The position numbers were made by a program, and so were the translations under genes. A stretch of 61,383 nucleotides of DNA. Origin: Desulfobacula sp. GTDB taxonomy: Bacteria; Desulfobacterota; Desulfobacteria; Desulfobacterales; Desulfobacteraceae. The DNA lies in the NCBI RefSeq assembly GCF_030145145.1, contig NZ_JAQYWD010000041.1:1-61383 (forward strand), read 5' to 3'. Under the pieces are notes generated by a model. That model ran no database searches. It saw only the letters and a program-made list of their open reading frames with translations, and was not told the DNA's origin. Positions 52,809 to 61,314 of this stretch are shown here, one piece after another. Position 1 is the stretch's first letter; each line of letters begins with the position of its first letter.

Positions 52809-52932
52809 GGGTACCCTTCCCCAGATCCCTCACCTTCATTCCTTAATGATACAAATATCCGAATCACAGGGACACGTGTCATCCACCTCACTATAAATTA
52901 CATTATGTATAACCATTGACGCTTTTTGTTTT

Positions 52933-52972
52933 CCGTGTTATTCAAAAGCCTCAACATATTTGAATAACACGG
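52933..52972 (+). promoter_or_regulatory. 14-bp perfect inverted repeat overlapping the recombinase RBS
   Basis: CCGTGTTATTCAAA (52933-52946) pairs perfectly with 52959-52972 across 12 bases. The right arm ends inside the ribosome-binding site (ACGGAGG, 52969-52975), 11 bases before the recombinase ATG. It could hide the RBS in an mRNA hairpin or be a binding site for the recombinase itself. Confidence 0.75.
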
Positions 52973-52983
52973 AGGTCGATACC

Positions 52984-54840
52984 ATGAAAAAGCTTTGCAT
53001 CTCATACTCCCGGTTCAGTTCAGCAAAACAGGCAAAGGGCGATTCTCTTAGACGGCAAACAAATGTAGCCAGAAAATTTGCTGATAAGCATGGCCTTGAA
53101 TTTGATGAAACAATAATTGATAGAGGTTTTTCCGGCTTTAAGGGCGATCATGTTAAAAAGGGTGCTTTAGGCCGCTTACTTGCTCGTATAGAGAATGGTG
53201 ATATACCGGTGGGTAGTGTCATTGTTGTAGAAAATATTGACCGATTATCAAGACAGAAAGTCACTGATGCGACAAGCCAATTTTTAGATATTATTAGATC
53301 TGGTATTAACATTCACGTAACGTCTCAGGACTTCACATTTTCAAAAAAAAATATTGATGACAACATGGGAACTTTTTATGTATTTACCGGTGAAATATCC
53401 AGGGCCAATCAAGAAAGTAAACGGAAAACTGAATTGGCCAATGCCGCCTGGCATAATAAAAGAGAAAGAGCTAAGGATGGTAAATTAATGACAAGTCTCG
53501 TTCCAATGTGGCTTAAAGTTGAAAATGATATCATTGAACCAATTCCTGAAAGGATGAAAGTGGTTCAACAAATATTCCAGCTTTCAGAGGATGGCTATGG
53601 AGAAACTGCCATAGTAAGACACCTTAATATAAATAAAATTAAACCATGGGGTAAAGGCGATTGGTACAGAGGTTATATTACAAAATTATTTAAAAACAAG
53701 TCTGTTTATGGCGAATACACTCCATCAAAATTGATTAACGGTAAAAGAGTTCCACAAAAGGAAACAATACCGAATTATTATCCTGTCGTTATTTCAAAAG
53801 AACAATTTGACCGGGTTCAAAGAATTAGGTCTATGCGTGCCAAATCAACGGCAAAACCTGGAAGCAAAAACAGAAACCTTTTTACCGGTTTGGTAAAATG
53901 CCCATACTGCGGTGGCTCATTGGTTATCAATACTACCGGAAAGAAAACCGGAACATATAGAAGTCTGGTTTGCACTAATTTATATTTTAAAACAGGAAAA
54001 TGTAATCAGCCATACGCGTCCTTTAATTTAAAAGAACTTGAACATGCCTTCCTTGCATATTGCAAAGAATTAGATCTCTTTGCAATTATCAATCCTGATA
54101 GTGACACAAACGCCTTGATTGAAGGGAAAAGAGCAGAAAAACAGGTCATAACGGCTCAAATTGATAAAAAGGAAATCTTCTTTAATACCCTGTATGATCA
54201 AATGGGAAAAACCCCTGCCCTGGCTGATAGATTCACGGAAAAAATGGCGCAGACAGACGTTGAAATTACAGGGTTGAATAAAGAGCTTGCCCAGATTGAA
54301 AGCGAACTTTTCAAACTGGAAACCCAGGGTGCCGATACTCGGCAGCACATTTCAGATATAAAAGGGCTCTATGAGATGCTACTTGACGGCGACAAAGAGC
54401 ATATTCGACATAAGCTGAGACATAAAATTCAATTGCTTGTGGAAAGTATAGACGTTTATCCCCTTGGCATAAATGGAGAAGGTAAGGATAGTCGAGCATT
54501 TTGTATCAATTTCCATAGTGGGGTTTTTAAGGAAATAGGGTACTCTCCCTTTTTTGGATATTATATTTTATCAGATTCAACCGGCACCGATCCGGAAGCA
54601 GATAAGTTTGATGAAATGATTTCTGGCACTGGATTGGATATGGTAAGAACTCCATTATATCACCCATACCCAGAAAAAGCCGTCAAAATTCTTATGGTTG
54701 CAAGAATGGAAAATATGCGTGCTGAAAAGATGACCTTTCCCCAAATTGCCGAAATATTAAAAAATGATGGCGTGGTTAATGCGAAAGGCAAACCATACAG
54801 CGCCGCAATGTTAGCCCAGACATTGCGGCGATATTCTTAA
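52984..54840 (+). CDS. Large serine recombinase
   Basis: 618 residues from ATG 52984 (CGGAGG upstream). N-terminal catalytic domain with ISYSRFSSAKQAKGDSLRRQ (active-site Ser in SRFSS), DRGFSGFKG and ENIDRLSRQ; then a recombinase domain (VVQQIFQLSEDGYGETAIVR, GKRVPQKETIPNYYPVVIS), a zinc ribbon CPYCGG..CTNLYFKTGKC, and a coiled-coil segment (about 400-470) as in phage integrases. It would integrate or excise the element next to uvrA. The codon-rich AT use is more like the following genes than uvrA. Confidence 0.92.
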   Translation: MKKLCISYSRFSSAKQAKGDSLRRQTNVARKFADKHGLEFDETIIDRGFSGFKGDHVKKGALGRLLARIENGDIPVGSVIVVENIDRLSRQKVTDATSQFLDIIRSGINIHVTSQDFTFSKKNIDDNMGTFYVFTGEISRANQESKRKTELANAAWHNKRERAKDGKLMTSLVPMWLKVENDIIEPIPERMKVVQQIFQLSEDGYGETAIVRHLNINKIKPWGKGDWYRGYITKLFKNKSVYGEYTPSKLINGKRVPQKETIPNYYPVVISKEQFDRVQRIRSMRAKSTAKPGSKNRNLFTGLVKCPYCGGSLVINTTGKKTGTYRSLVCTNLYFKTGKCNQPYASFNLKELEHAFLAYCKELDLFAIINPDSDTNALIEGKRAEKQVITAQIDKKEIFFNTLYDQMGKTPALADRFTEKMAQTDVEITGLNKELAQIESELFKLETQGADTRQHISDIKGLYEMLLDGDKEHIRHKLRHKIQLLVESIDVYPLGINGEGKDSRAFCINFHSGVFKEIGYSPFFGYYILSDSTGTDPEADKFDEMISGTGLDMVRTPLYHPYPEKAVKILMVARMENMRAEKMTFPQIAEILKNDGVVNAKGKPYSAAMLAQTLRRYS

Positions 54841-54852
54841 ACACCCTGCCCT

Positions 54853-54886
54853 ACTCGGCCACTTACTTTCCAACCTGTGGCCGAGT
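54853..54886 (+). terminator. Hairpin after the serine recombinase
   Basis: ACTCGGCCAC pairs perfectly with GTGGCCGAGT across 14 bases, starting 12 bases after the stop. Likely ends the recombinase transcript; the following run ATTCCC is only weakly U-rich. Confidence 0.65.
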
Positions 54887-55287
54887 ATTCCCTTCTCAAT
54901 TCAGAATCACACCTCAAATTGGAAAAATTCTTGGGAACAGTTCCGCCAAAAGCTTCGCCAAAAACTCCGCCGATTTAATAAAAAAAAGGAACATTTCCCA
55001 AAACCCTCCACGCAAATAGCATGCATCCAATTTAAGACACTTTTTAGCCTGTTTAAGAGCTATAAGCCTTTCTTTGATATGGTTGTATATGTATCGGGCT
55101 AAAACGGCGCCTTTAATACTCAAAATCTAACGTTATGATAAGTAATGAAAGTCTGTAAGTAATAGAAGCGTGGGTGGTTTTGGCCAAAAAATATTTATTG
55201 TTGCAATTTTAATAAGGCAGGCATAAACAATTCAGTATTCAGTTTATTTTCTACTCCAATTTGCACACTTTTTCCAAGGAGGTTCTA
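54887..55287. other. Gap without a recognised gene
   Basis: About 400 bases inside the mobile element. A purine/pyrimidine-rich area near 54940-54990 has CGCCAAAA repeats (GTTCCGCCAAAAGC, TTCGCCAAAAAC). No gene seen. It may hold the recombinase attachment region, but no core can be identified. Confidence 0.35.
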
Positions 55288-55623
55288 ATGTTTTCGTTTT
55301 TCAAAAACCGCAAGAAAAAGAAAGTTGCCGTGATGGAAAAAATCGCCTTAATGCTCGATAAGGCCCAGAAAGACTTTACTATGGATTTAATCAAAAGACT
55401 GTCTGATCCTGACATTTGTGAACGTAAGGCTTGTGCTGAATATATAAATGAACATATTGTCCCAGCCATAGAAGATCTTCCAAATCCAGAGACAAGAAAA
55501 CTAATACGAAGATCAATAGAACAATTCACCTCAGAACTTCGTCCACCAAAAACACCGGATGAAATTTGTAATTTTGATGAAGCTATGTTCTTTTATTCTA
55601 AACGAAAAGTGCTACATAAATAA
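55288..55623 (+). CDS. Hypothetical protein of the mobile element, 111 residues
   Basis: Start at ATG 55288 with a strong AAGGAGG. The N-terminus is basic (FFKNRKKKKVAVMEK) and the rest helical, with EDLPNPETRKLIRRSIEQF. No family recognised. Lies between the two recombinases; could be a small accessory protein. Confidence 0.6.
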   Translation: MFSFFKNRKKKKVAVMEKIALMLDKAQKDFTMDLIKRLSDPDICERKACAEYINEHIVPAIEDLPNPETRKLIRRSIEQFTSELRPPKTPDEICNFDEAMFFYSKRKVLHK

Positions 55624-55627
55624 TCCA

Positions 55628-55768
55628 ATGACTGGCGTTGGCCGTAGGACGACTTTCACTGCCCGTAAAATTGCGGACAGTGAAAGCCAGGCAGGCACCG
55701 TTCCTTATTTTCGATATTTGGATGTTCCGGCACAAAGGGAAATCAAATCTATATTAAGCGATATATGA
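55628..55768 (+). CDS. Possible 46-residue protein
   Basis: ATG 55628, four bases after the preceding stop; ends TGA 55768. The start TGVGRRTTFTARKIADSES and the end AQREIKSILSDI look protein-like, but the first part coincides with an inverted repeat (55653-55686), and no RBS is visible. Real or spurious cannot be settled. Confidence 0.3.
   Translation: MTGVGRRTTFTARKIADSESQAGTVPYFRYLDVPAQREIKSILSDI
55653..55686. repeat. Inverted repeat inside the mobile element
   Basis: CTTTCACTG (55653-55661) and CAGTGAAAG (55678-55686) are perfect 9-base arms, with CCG/CGG pairing inside. Could be a hairpin or the binding site of one of the flanking recombinases. Confidence 0.5.
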
Positions 55769-55793
55769 TAAATGCTAATATTATTAACCACCA

Positions 55794-56399
55794 TTATAAT
55801 TCATTCTCATAAACGCTTTTAATCTCTTCCGGCTGGATGCATAAATAATCCAATGTCTGCCGCTGAGAAGAATGATTAAAACATACCATGAGTTCAGGCA
55901 AGCCCACGCCAAACGTCACCCGCTGATGATAACCCCAGGTCTTTCTTAAGCTATGAGATGCAAAATTCCCTTTTAAGTTTGCATCCTGGCACCACTTCTT
56001 TACCAACCGGGACAATGACGGCACAGACAAAGTATTACCTCTTTGCCCCCTGAATAGTGGCCCATCCAGTTCAAGGGTGCCATTGTCCCGCATGTGTTTT
56101 AAAAGGGGTTGTATGGCATCAATAACGGCTTTATTTAAGTTGATACGCCTTGGCTTCTTTGTCTTGATCTCATTCAGGGTCAGTTCATCGCCTGGTTTAG
56201 CTCCATGCACCTGATGGACTTTGATATTCAAGATATCACTGGCCCTCAAGTTGGTATTGACCCCGGTAATAAACAAAGCGTAATCCCTGGGCTTATCTTT
56301 CAGCATGGTCTTAATCAAATTCACATCTTTTATTTTCCGTATCGGTTCGACTGAAATGGTGGTGCCCTTCTCTGGGTGGTTTGGGTTCTGGCCTGCCAT
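55794..56399 (-). CDS. Tyrosine recombinase, catalytic domain only
   Basis: 201 residues. The catalytic set is complete: Arg in TNLRASDIL, Lys in the KTKKPRRI hairpin, His-x-x-Arg in SHSLRKTWG, His in FNHSSQRQ and Tyr in TLDYLCI. The N-terminal SAM-like core-binding domain of ordinary phage integrases is missing, and the protein starts with a short basic segment. A similar size is known for some resolvases and integron-like or phage proteins. It could recombine a local site or resolve circles. Faces the serine recombinase convergently. Confidence 0.88.
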   Translation of the reverse strand: MAGQNPNHPEKGTTISVEPIRKIKDVNLIKTMLKDKPRDYALFITGVNTNLRASDILNIKVHQVHGAKPGDELTLNEIKTKKPRRINLNKAVIDAIQPLLKHMRDNGTLELDGPLFRGQRGNTLSVPSLSRLVKKWCQDANLKGNFASHSLRKTWGYHQRVTFGVGLPELMVCFNHSSQRQTLDYLCIQPEEIKSVYENEL

Positions 56400-56542
56400 G
56401 TGGTTCCTCCCTGGATCTTGTTAAGTTTTAATGGTATGAAATTAAAACTTAGCATGATATTTTGTGCAAATCAAGAGCTTATTTTTCTGTAATGCTGGAA
56501 ACCATTGTGAATAAAGGCTTTAGATGTATTTTATTGGATATA

Positions 56543-56578
56543 AAACTCGCTAACTATTATGTATAAGTTAGCGAGTTT
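56543..56578. terminator. 13-bp perfect inverted repeat
   Basis: AAACTCGCTAACT (56543-56555) pairs with AGTTAGCGAGTTT (56566-56578) across 10 bases. Upstream of the integrase start; could be a terminator for read-through from the toxin-antitoxin operon or a recombination site. Confidence 0.5.
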
Positions 56579-56690
56579 GTGTTTTGGTGGGGTTTTGAAA
56601 GGGCTTTTCCCATGGGCATGGGCAAGGCAAAAGTGGGAATGGTCCAAAGTGAAATTAGTCTAAAATGTTAATTGAATATAAGGATATTAA

Positions 56691-56711
56691 GTAGGGGAGT
56701 TTCTCCCCTAC
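56691..56711 (-). terminator. Hairpin after the MqsRA/DUF3467 operon
   Basis: GTAGGGGAG-AAA-CTCCCCTAC on the - strand begins about 18 bases after the last stop. The short 3-base loop and 9-bp stem fit an intrinsic terminator, although the following TTAATAT is only partly U-rich. Confidence 0.65.
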
Positions 56712-56729
56712 TATAAAAAGTTCGATATG

Positions 56730-57014
56730 TTATTTCTTAGAAAGTTTTTTAATCGTTTTTCCTTTTGGCTTTTTGGGATAATGATCCAATGCGAAACAGA
56801 TGTTATCAACAAATTCTTTAAGTACATCTTCATTCGTTATTATTCTGGCTTGCTCTATTGTTCCTTCTGGTAATGTGGTTGCAAATCGAATAAGGCTAAT
56901 CCCATCAGTCCTAATAGATGGGTCAATAAGGTCTATCCATATGGGTGGTAGTTTTGGATTAATTATTAATTCTTGTACTTCTTCTTTTTGATCATTTTCT
57001 TTTTTTTCAGCCAT
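56730..57014 (-). CDS. DUF3467-like protein downstream of mqsA
   Basis: 94 residues from ATG 57014, which overlaps the mqsA-like stop by 8 bases (GGAGATAGAA upstream). An acidic start (AEKKENDQKEEVQEL) precedes LPPIWIDLID, SLIRFATTLPEG, EQARIITNEDVLKEFVDNI, which follow the DUF3467 pattern. Family function unknown. Translational overlap implies it works with the toxin-antitoxin pair. Confidence 0.6.
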   Translation of the reverse strand: MAEKKENDQKEEVQELIINPKLPPIWIDLIDPSIRTDGISLIRFATTLPEGTIEQARIITNEDVLKEFVDNICFALDHYPKKPKGKTIKKLSKK

Positions 57015-57576
57015 TTCTATCTCCATAAATTCGTAAAGTTCTCTTGATTTTTTTTGTTTTAACAGAAGGAAGAATATTGGAAAACCTATCATAGGATTTG
57101 TCTCGATGGATATCCCAGAGCAGGTCTTTATGTGGCCCTTTCTGAACAAAAAGATATTTCACTTCTTTTTTTGTTGTTTGTTTGTGTAACTGAAAACGGC
57201 CATCTCCATTTTCTTTAAACAGTTTTACCGATTTTATATTATATAAAATTTTTCCTTCAAGTTTTACATAATATATAAAGCCTCTTCTTATTCGACGGTG
57301 CTTGTGCATTGCCTGTCGGGATATGTTAAGAATTTTTGCTGCCGCAGTTGCACCAATAAAATCAGATATCGGTAAATTTCCTATTAATTTTCTTTCTATT
57401 TTCTTCTTAGTTTCTTCAATTAGTTTTGCCGCTTTAGCTGAAAAACGAAGTTTATTACATTGGTTACATTTTTTATATTCAATGCCATGAACACTAAATC
57501 CACCAATAATTGTATTGTCTAACAAAAGAGAACCTTTATTTTCTTTAAATTCTCCACCACAACTTAAACAACGCAT
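57007..57576 (-). CDS. MqsA-like antitoxin
   Basis: 189 residues, longer than E. coli MqsA (131). N-terminal zinc site MRCLSCGGEF..CNQCNKLRFS (two C-x-x-C pairs), then an HTH (FIGATAAAKILNISRQAMHK). The C-terminal 70 residues are an extra basic part (VKTKKIKRTLR). MqsA neutralises MqsR and binds its own promoter. Starts 3 bases after the mqsR-like stop with GGAGAT as RBS. A general YgiT-type antitoxin is an alternative name. Confidence 0.75.
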   Translation of the reverse strand: MRCLSCGGEFKENKGSLLLDNTIIGGFSVHGIEYKKCNQCNKLRFSAKAAKLIEETKKKIERKLIGNLPISDFIGATAAAKILNISRQAMHKHRRIRRGFIYYVKLEGKILYNIKSVKLFKENGDGRFQLHKQTTKKEVKYLFVQKGPHKDLLWDIHRDKSYDRFSNILPSVKTKKIKRTLRIYGDRNG

Positions 57577-57579
57577 GGC

Positions 57580-57894
57580 TTATCTCCTTTTAAGGCTTTC
57601 AATTATTAAAACCGCTCCATCAAAATGAAAATGTGTGTAAACGTTTTCTCCCATAAGTCCATTTGCTCGATAGTGGTCAACCCATAAGTCTGGATTGGTG
57701 AAATGTCTTTTAGATGACGTAAAGTGTTTATGCTTTAGCCCTTGCAAAGCCTTTTCAATATCAACTGTCGACCAACCGAAATGATCATCAGCATTTTTTA
57801 GTGCAGTCTCGTTAATTTCATATTCTCCATTTTTAATGGCTTCCTTCACCTTACCGAGGGGATGATAAGGTTTGTTTCGTATATTTCTATTCAT
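57580..57894 (-). CDS. MqsR-like mRNA interferase toxin
   Basis: 104 residues from ATG 57894 (GGTGAT upstream). It follows the MqsR pattern: PYHPLGKVKEAIKNGEYEI, ETALKNADDHFGW, WVDHYRA and a C-terminal AVLIIESLK strand. MqsR cuts mRNA at GC-containing sites (GCU in E. coli) until bound by MqsA. Toxin first, antitoxin second, is also the E. coli order. A 16-base palindrome lies just upstream of the start. Confidence 0.75.
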   Translation of the reverse strand: MNRNIRNKPYHPLGKVKEAIKNGEYEINETALKNADDHFGWSTVDIEKALQGLKHKHFTSSKRHFTNPDLWVDHYRANGLMGENVYTHFHFDGAVLIIESLKRR

Positions 57895-57908
57895 TAGTAT
57901 CACCATGA

Positions 57909-57924
57909 GTTGACATGTGTCAAC
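57909..57924. promoter_or_regulatory. Palindrome upstream of mqsR, likely antitoxin operator
   Basis: GTTGACA-TG-TGTCAAC has perfect 7-base arms and lies 14 bases before the mqsR-like start. Its position over the expected promoter/leader fits autoregulation by the MqsA-like protein; the sequence differs from the E. coli AACCT..AGGTT site. Confidence 0.6.
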
Positions 57925-58054
57925 CCTAAATTCAATCTAAAAACTCAACAATTATGTACTATTTTATATACTTTAGAAGACATTCAGAGTATCACTAACA
58001 AGGAAAAAGTAAAGCAATTAATACAAATAGTGCCAATAAAATTACAAAAAAGAG

Positions 58055-59128
58055 TTACATGGTTTTCTTGAGATTTTTTATTCTTCCATCTGTCACCATG
58101 GCTTTTAGATTTAACTTGCCCTTGGAGAATAATTCAAACCGTTTCGGCCCCAGGATATCTTTCACAAAGGCAGGATCTGTTTTCAATTGTTCTTTCAACC
58201 ATGCCTGATATGACCCGGTGAAGCCGATATGGTGGGATACTTTATCCGGGGTAAACTTCCGGCTTCTTGTTCCATCACGGTGCTGTACCCATCTTTCAGA
58301 ATGCTTTCCCGTTGGCCTTTGTCCGGTTGCAATGGAATTTTCAACAACGGGAACATAGGTGCATCTGCAATTGAAGTGCTGCGGCAATACCGGCTTATAT
58401 TCATTCAGTTTAAAAAGGCTGTGGTCATCGGCACCGCACACAAGGCATGTCCTGCCATCCAGGGTGGCCAAATACCGCCATTGCTTTACCACATCTGAAT
58501 AATTCTCTGTTATGAGTTCATCCTTGGCATAATTACTGGCAGACAATAGCAGTGTTCTGCTTAATCCCTCTATGCCCCTGTAAGTACCTTCTATGCCCTG
58601 CTTCTTCAACATACGGGCCATTGAGAGTGTGCCCTTTCCCTGGATTAAAGCTTGGCGTGATACTGAAATAATTTTATCCCTGGTGCTGGCTTCCAGTTTG
58701 TTTATCAATTCATTTGGTAGTAGACCGGCAATGGTTGTTGTTTCAAACCATTTTTTGGCCACTGGCAGGTGTAGTTTTGTGAAATCAACGTTAATGGTCG
58801 GGGCTGCTTTGGATATAATCCCATGGGTGGCCTGTGCGGTGCCAAACAGGGTATCCTGTGCCGCATCCTCAATTATGACATTAATCTCTTTGAAAATATC
58901 GGTGATGATGTTTTCAATGGCCTGGGCCTGCATGGTCAAAACCTTCTTTCGTCGGGCATAGCTGGCCTTGAGAAACGGTTTATTGAGTACATCGGCCTGA
59001 ATGGTGGCCAGTTTACCGGTAATGGAGCTGTGGGCCTTGTTCAGTTCAATAAGCATGTCACGGCTTAACTGGTTCGCCCTTTTATCCACAAAATGGGCGT
59101 GTTTTAAAAATTCATCTGCTATATTCAT
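58055..59128 (-). CDS. Phage head morphogenesis protein, MuF/SPP1 gp7-like
   Basis: 357 residues. Helical N-terminal two-thirds, then the minor-head motif YLATLDGRTCLVCGADDHSLF and VLPQHFNCRCTYVPV, diagnostic of the Mu gpF-like family, which sits in the capsid near the portal. Some members carry a toxin at the C-terminus; this one has about 100 further residues (RFTPDK, GFTGSYQAWLKEQL) with no recognised toxin. Overlaps the HTH protein gene upstream by 4 bases. Confidence 0.85.
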   Translation of the reverse strand: MNIADEFLKHAHFVDKRANQLSRDMLIELNKAHSSITGKLATIQADVLNKPFLKASYARRKKVLTMQAQAIENIITDIFKEINVIIEDAAQDTLFGTAQATHGIISKAAPTINVDFTKLHLPVAKKWFETTTIAGLLPNELINKLEASTRDKIISVSRQALIQGKGTLSMARMLKKQGIEGTYRGIEGLSRTLLLSASNYAKDELITENYSDVVKQWRYLATLDGRTCLVCGADDHSLFKLNEYKPVLPQHFNCRCTYVPVVENSIATGQRPTGKHSERWVQHRDGTRSRKFTPDKVSHHIGFTGSYQAWLKEQLKTDPAFVKDILGPKRFELFSKGKLNLKAMVTDGRIKNLKKTM

Positions 59129-59847
59129 GCTGTTTTCCAGTGCAGGGAATTTGCCACTGCCTTAGCCTGCCATTGGCCGGGCTTAACAAGGTCGTCAAAA
59201 GTATATTTACCGGAATCAAGGTATTTTTTAACCCGGTAAATGCCACTTCTCACAGTTCCAAATTTACGGCCGGTGATCTCACAAATGGTTTCAACATCCA
59301 GATTAAAAACGGCATACAATAGGTATTCTTTTTGGGCAGGGTTTAACTGCCGGGCTGCCGGGCTGTTTTTAAGGCTGGTGAGTGCATTTTGCCGGGTGAG
59401 TGTCCTTTCATCAATCACCTCAAGACCTTCTTTTAATCGGGATATGGCCCTAAAATAGATACTTTTGGCGGCATCTTTATCTTTCAGGTCAAATTTTTCG
59501 GCAATATCGCTGAAAGACCATTTTTCAAAAAATCGTAACAAGAATACCTGTGTTATTTGGTGGTCGGGGTTAAATTCTGAAAAGGGGTTATTCTCTGGAT
59601 CATCGGTAAAGGTTGTCTCAAGATGATTGGCTTGATATACGCCGCCATCTTGGTTATCGCTATTGGCGGTGCTGGCCTGTTTTTCATTCCATAAAGGAAA
59701 TACCTTTATTTCGTCCTCATCTTGCAATTCATAAACTTTGCCATCCTGATTAACGTAATTAAGGGCCTGCTGGCATAGCTTTTTACAGATATCCCTTTTT
59801 TTGCAGGCTGTGCATAAGTTTTTCAAATCTGGATATTTATCTGGCAT
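59125..59847 (-). CDS. Double-HTH protein (sigma-70 region 4-like) of the phage module
   Basis: 240 residues from ATG 59847 (GGGAGAAAGG upstream). A Cys cluster at the start (CTACKKRDICKKLC) is followed by an acidic part, then two sigma-70-like HTH units: RFFEKWSFSDIAEKFDLKD and LNPAQKEYLLYAVFNLDVETI with GRKFGTVRSGIYRVKK. Such proteins in phage clusters can be transcription factors or small-terminase-like packaging proteins; which applies is not clear. Stop overlaps the MuF gene start. Confidence 0.65.
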   Translation of the reverse strand: MPDKYPDLKNLCTACKKRDICKKLCQQALNYVNQDGKVYELQDEDEIKVFPLWNEKQASTANSDNQDGGVYQANHLETTFTDDPENNPFSEFNPDHQITQVFLLRFFEKWSFSDIAEKFDLKDKDAAKSIYFRAISRLKEGLEVIDERTLTRQNALTSLKNSPAARQLNPAQKEYLLYAVFNLDVETICEITGRKFGTVRSGIYRVKKYLDSGKYTFDDLVKPGQWQAKAVANSLHWKTA

Positions 59848-60007
59848 ATTTCCTTTCTCCCTGGGAATGTGTGAATTTGGCGGGGTTTTAAAACCCCGCC
59901 AAAAGCTTAGACACAAAGCCACCATTTTATTTTCTGCCGCATGATGGCACACGGCATTCCATATTCAACGTGCAACACATGGCTGCTGGACATATGCATG
60001 AAAGGTA

Positions 60008-60913
60008 CTATACCTTTTTGATGCCTCTCAAACGGGCGGCGGCTTTGGGCTGATTAATAATAAAACTAACATACCAATCAAAAACAATCTGCCGGGAATT
60101 GCCAATGATGCCCTGATCATCAACGATAATGGAACTGTGCTGAATGCCATGCAGCGCATCGGCACCATATTTTACAGCATAGATGCTGGTACATAATGCG
60201 GCTTCATCGGTGTTGTCGTCTTCATCAAAGGCCATAATTTCACTGAAAGTGTTATCCACGCCTACCAAGGCAACGGGTATGCCGCCGTAGTATGGAATAA
60301 GTTTCCCAAAATCGTTTTTGACGTATTCAAAGGCCTGGCCGCTTGCTCTCATCAATTGGTTGATTTTCCGCCGGGTCCATGTGTTCATAATCAACTGTGA
60401 GGGGCTGCCCACGGTGTCAATGAGTTCGTCAAGGGCATTCAGGGTCAATGCATCGCCGCCTACTGTGTCGCCCATATCAAGCACCTGGGCGCCGGTAAGC
60501 CGGTTTTCAAGGCCGTCAAAGCTTTCAGTATCGGCTGTTCCATCGCCTTTGATGAATGTCTTATTGAAGAACATGGAAGCGGCTTTTACTTTGCTTTCAA
60601 CCTCTTCTGCAACCGGGTTGCTGTCTGGGCCTGCCGTTTTAATAATGAAACGGTCAACCAAGGCTTTGCCACCCATGATTTTCAGATCTTCACTGATACG
60701 TTCCTGGGTGCCGGTGGAATCTGCATACTCTTCATTCACGGATCTGTGGCCCACACCGGAAAGGGTCTTCTCCCTTTTTTTGGTGTAGGCATTGCCGCCA
60801 ATGGATTTGAAGGGAAGGCCGGTAAGAATGTCGGAATGTTCCGCGTAAAGTCGGATAATCCCTTTTTCAAGTGGGTCGTTGGCACGAATCGCCATTTCTG
60901 CAAGTGTTAACAT
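60008..60913 (-). CDS. Phage major capsid protein
   Basis: 301 residues. The pattern TLAEMAIRANDPLEKGIIRL, FKSIGGNAYTKKREKTLSGV, a GDGTADTESFDGLENRL loop, NAYTWTRRK-like NTWTRRKINQLMRA and the ending FDWYVSF are typical of HK97-fold coat proteins of tailed phages. Follows the scaffold-like gene by about 30 bases. No prohead protease gene is seen in the window. Confidence 0.78.
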   Translation of the reverse strand: MLTLAEMAIRANDPLEKGIIRLYAEHSDILTGLPFKSIGGNAYTKKREKTLSGVGHRSVNEEYADSTGTQERISEDLKIMGGKALVDRFIIKTAGPDSNPVAEEVESKVKAASMFFNKTFIKGDGTADTESFDGLENRLTGAQVLDMGDTVGGDALTLNALDELIDTVGSPSQLIMNTWTRRKINQLMRASGQAFEYVKNDFGKLIPYYGGIPVALVGVDNTFSEIMAFDEDDNTDEAALCTSIYAVKYGADALHGIQHSSIIVDDQGIIGNSRQIVFDWYVSFIINQPKAAARLRGIKKV

Positions 60914-60944
60914 AATTTACTACTCCTTTAAAAATTAAATAAAT

Positions 60945-61286
60945 TTATTTAAGCCCGGCTTCCAAAAGTTCGCTTGAACTCATGGTGTTATAATCGGGTG
61001 TTTGTTTTTTGCCCGGTGTCTGGCTGCCTGGGCCATCCTGGGTTGTATTTTCTTTCTGGGTTGATGTTTTGATAAGGCCCCTGGCAAGCTTTATCTTTTC
61101 AACGTCTGAAAGGCTGGCGGAAATAAGTGCCTGCATGTCTTCCGGCAGTTCAGAAACAAATTCACTTACAAGCTCGGAAAGGCTTTCCGTTTTCTCGGCT
61201 GCCTTCTCTTCTGCGGTTTTATCCATGGTGCTTTGTTCCTTTTTTTTGTCTTCGATCTCTTCTTTTTCTTCTTTGGTTTCAGCCAT
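60945..61286 (-). CDS. Acidic scaffold-like protein upstream of the capsid gene
   Basis: 113 residues, extremely rich in Glu and Lys at the start (AETKEEKEEIEDKKKEQSTM), then a helical segment (LPEDMQALISASLSDVEKIKLARGL) and a Gln/Thr-rich tail. Composition and place directly before the capsid gene fit a capsid scaffold or its fragment. AAGGAGG before the ATG. Short for a full scaffold. Confidence 0.6.
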   Translation of the reverse strand: MAETKEEKEEIEDKKKEQSTMDKTAEEKAAEKTESLSELVSEFVSELPEDMQALISASLSDVEKIKLARGLIKTSTQKENTTQDGPGSQTPGKKQTPDYNTMSSSELLEAGLK

Positions 61287-61314
61287 TGGCGTAAACCTCC
61301 TTCGGTTTTAAATT

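Larger units (their letters stand above)
56400..56729. other. Gap with two hairpins
   Basis: 330 bases between the integrase and the DUF3467-like gene. It holds the hairpins at 56543-56578 and 56691-56711 and the promoter of the integrase. No gene seen. Confidence 0.5.
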
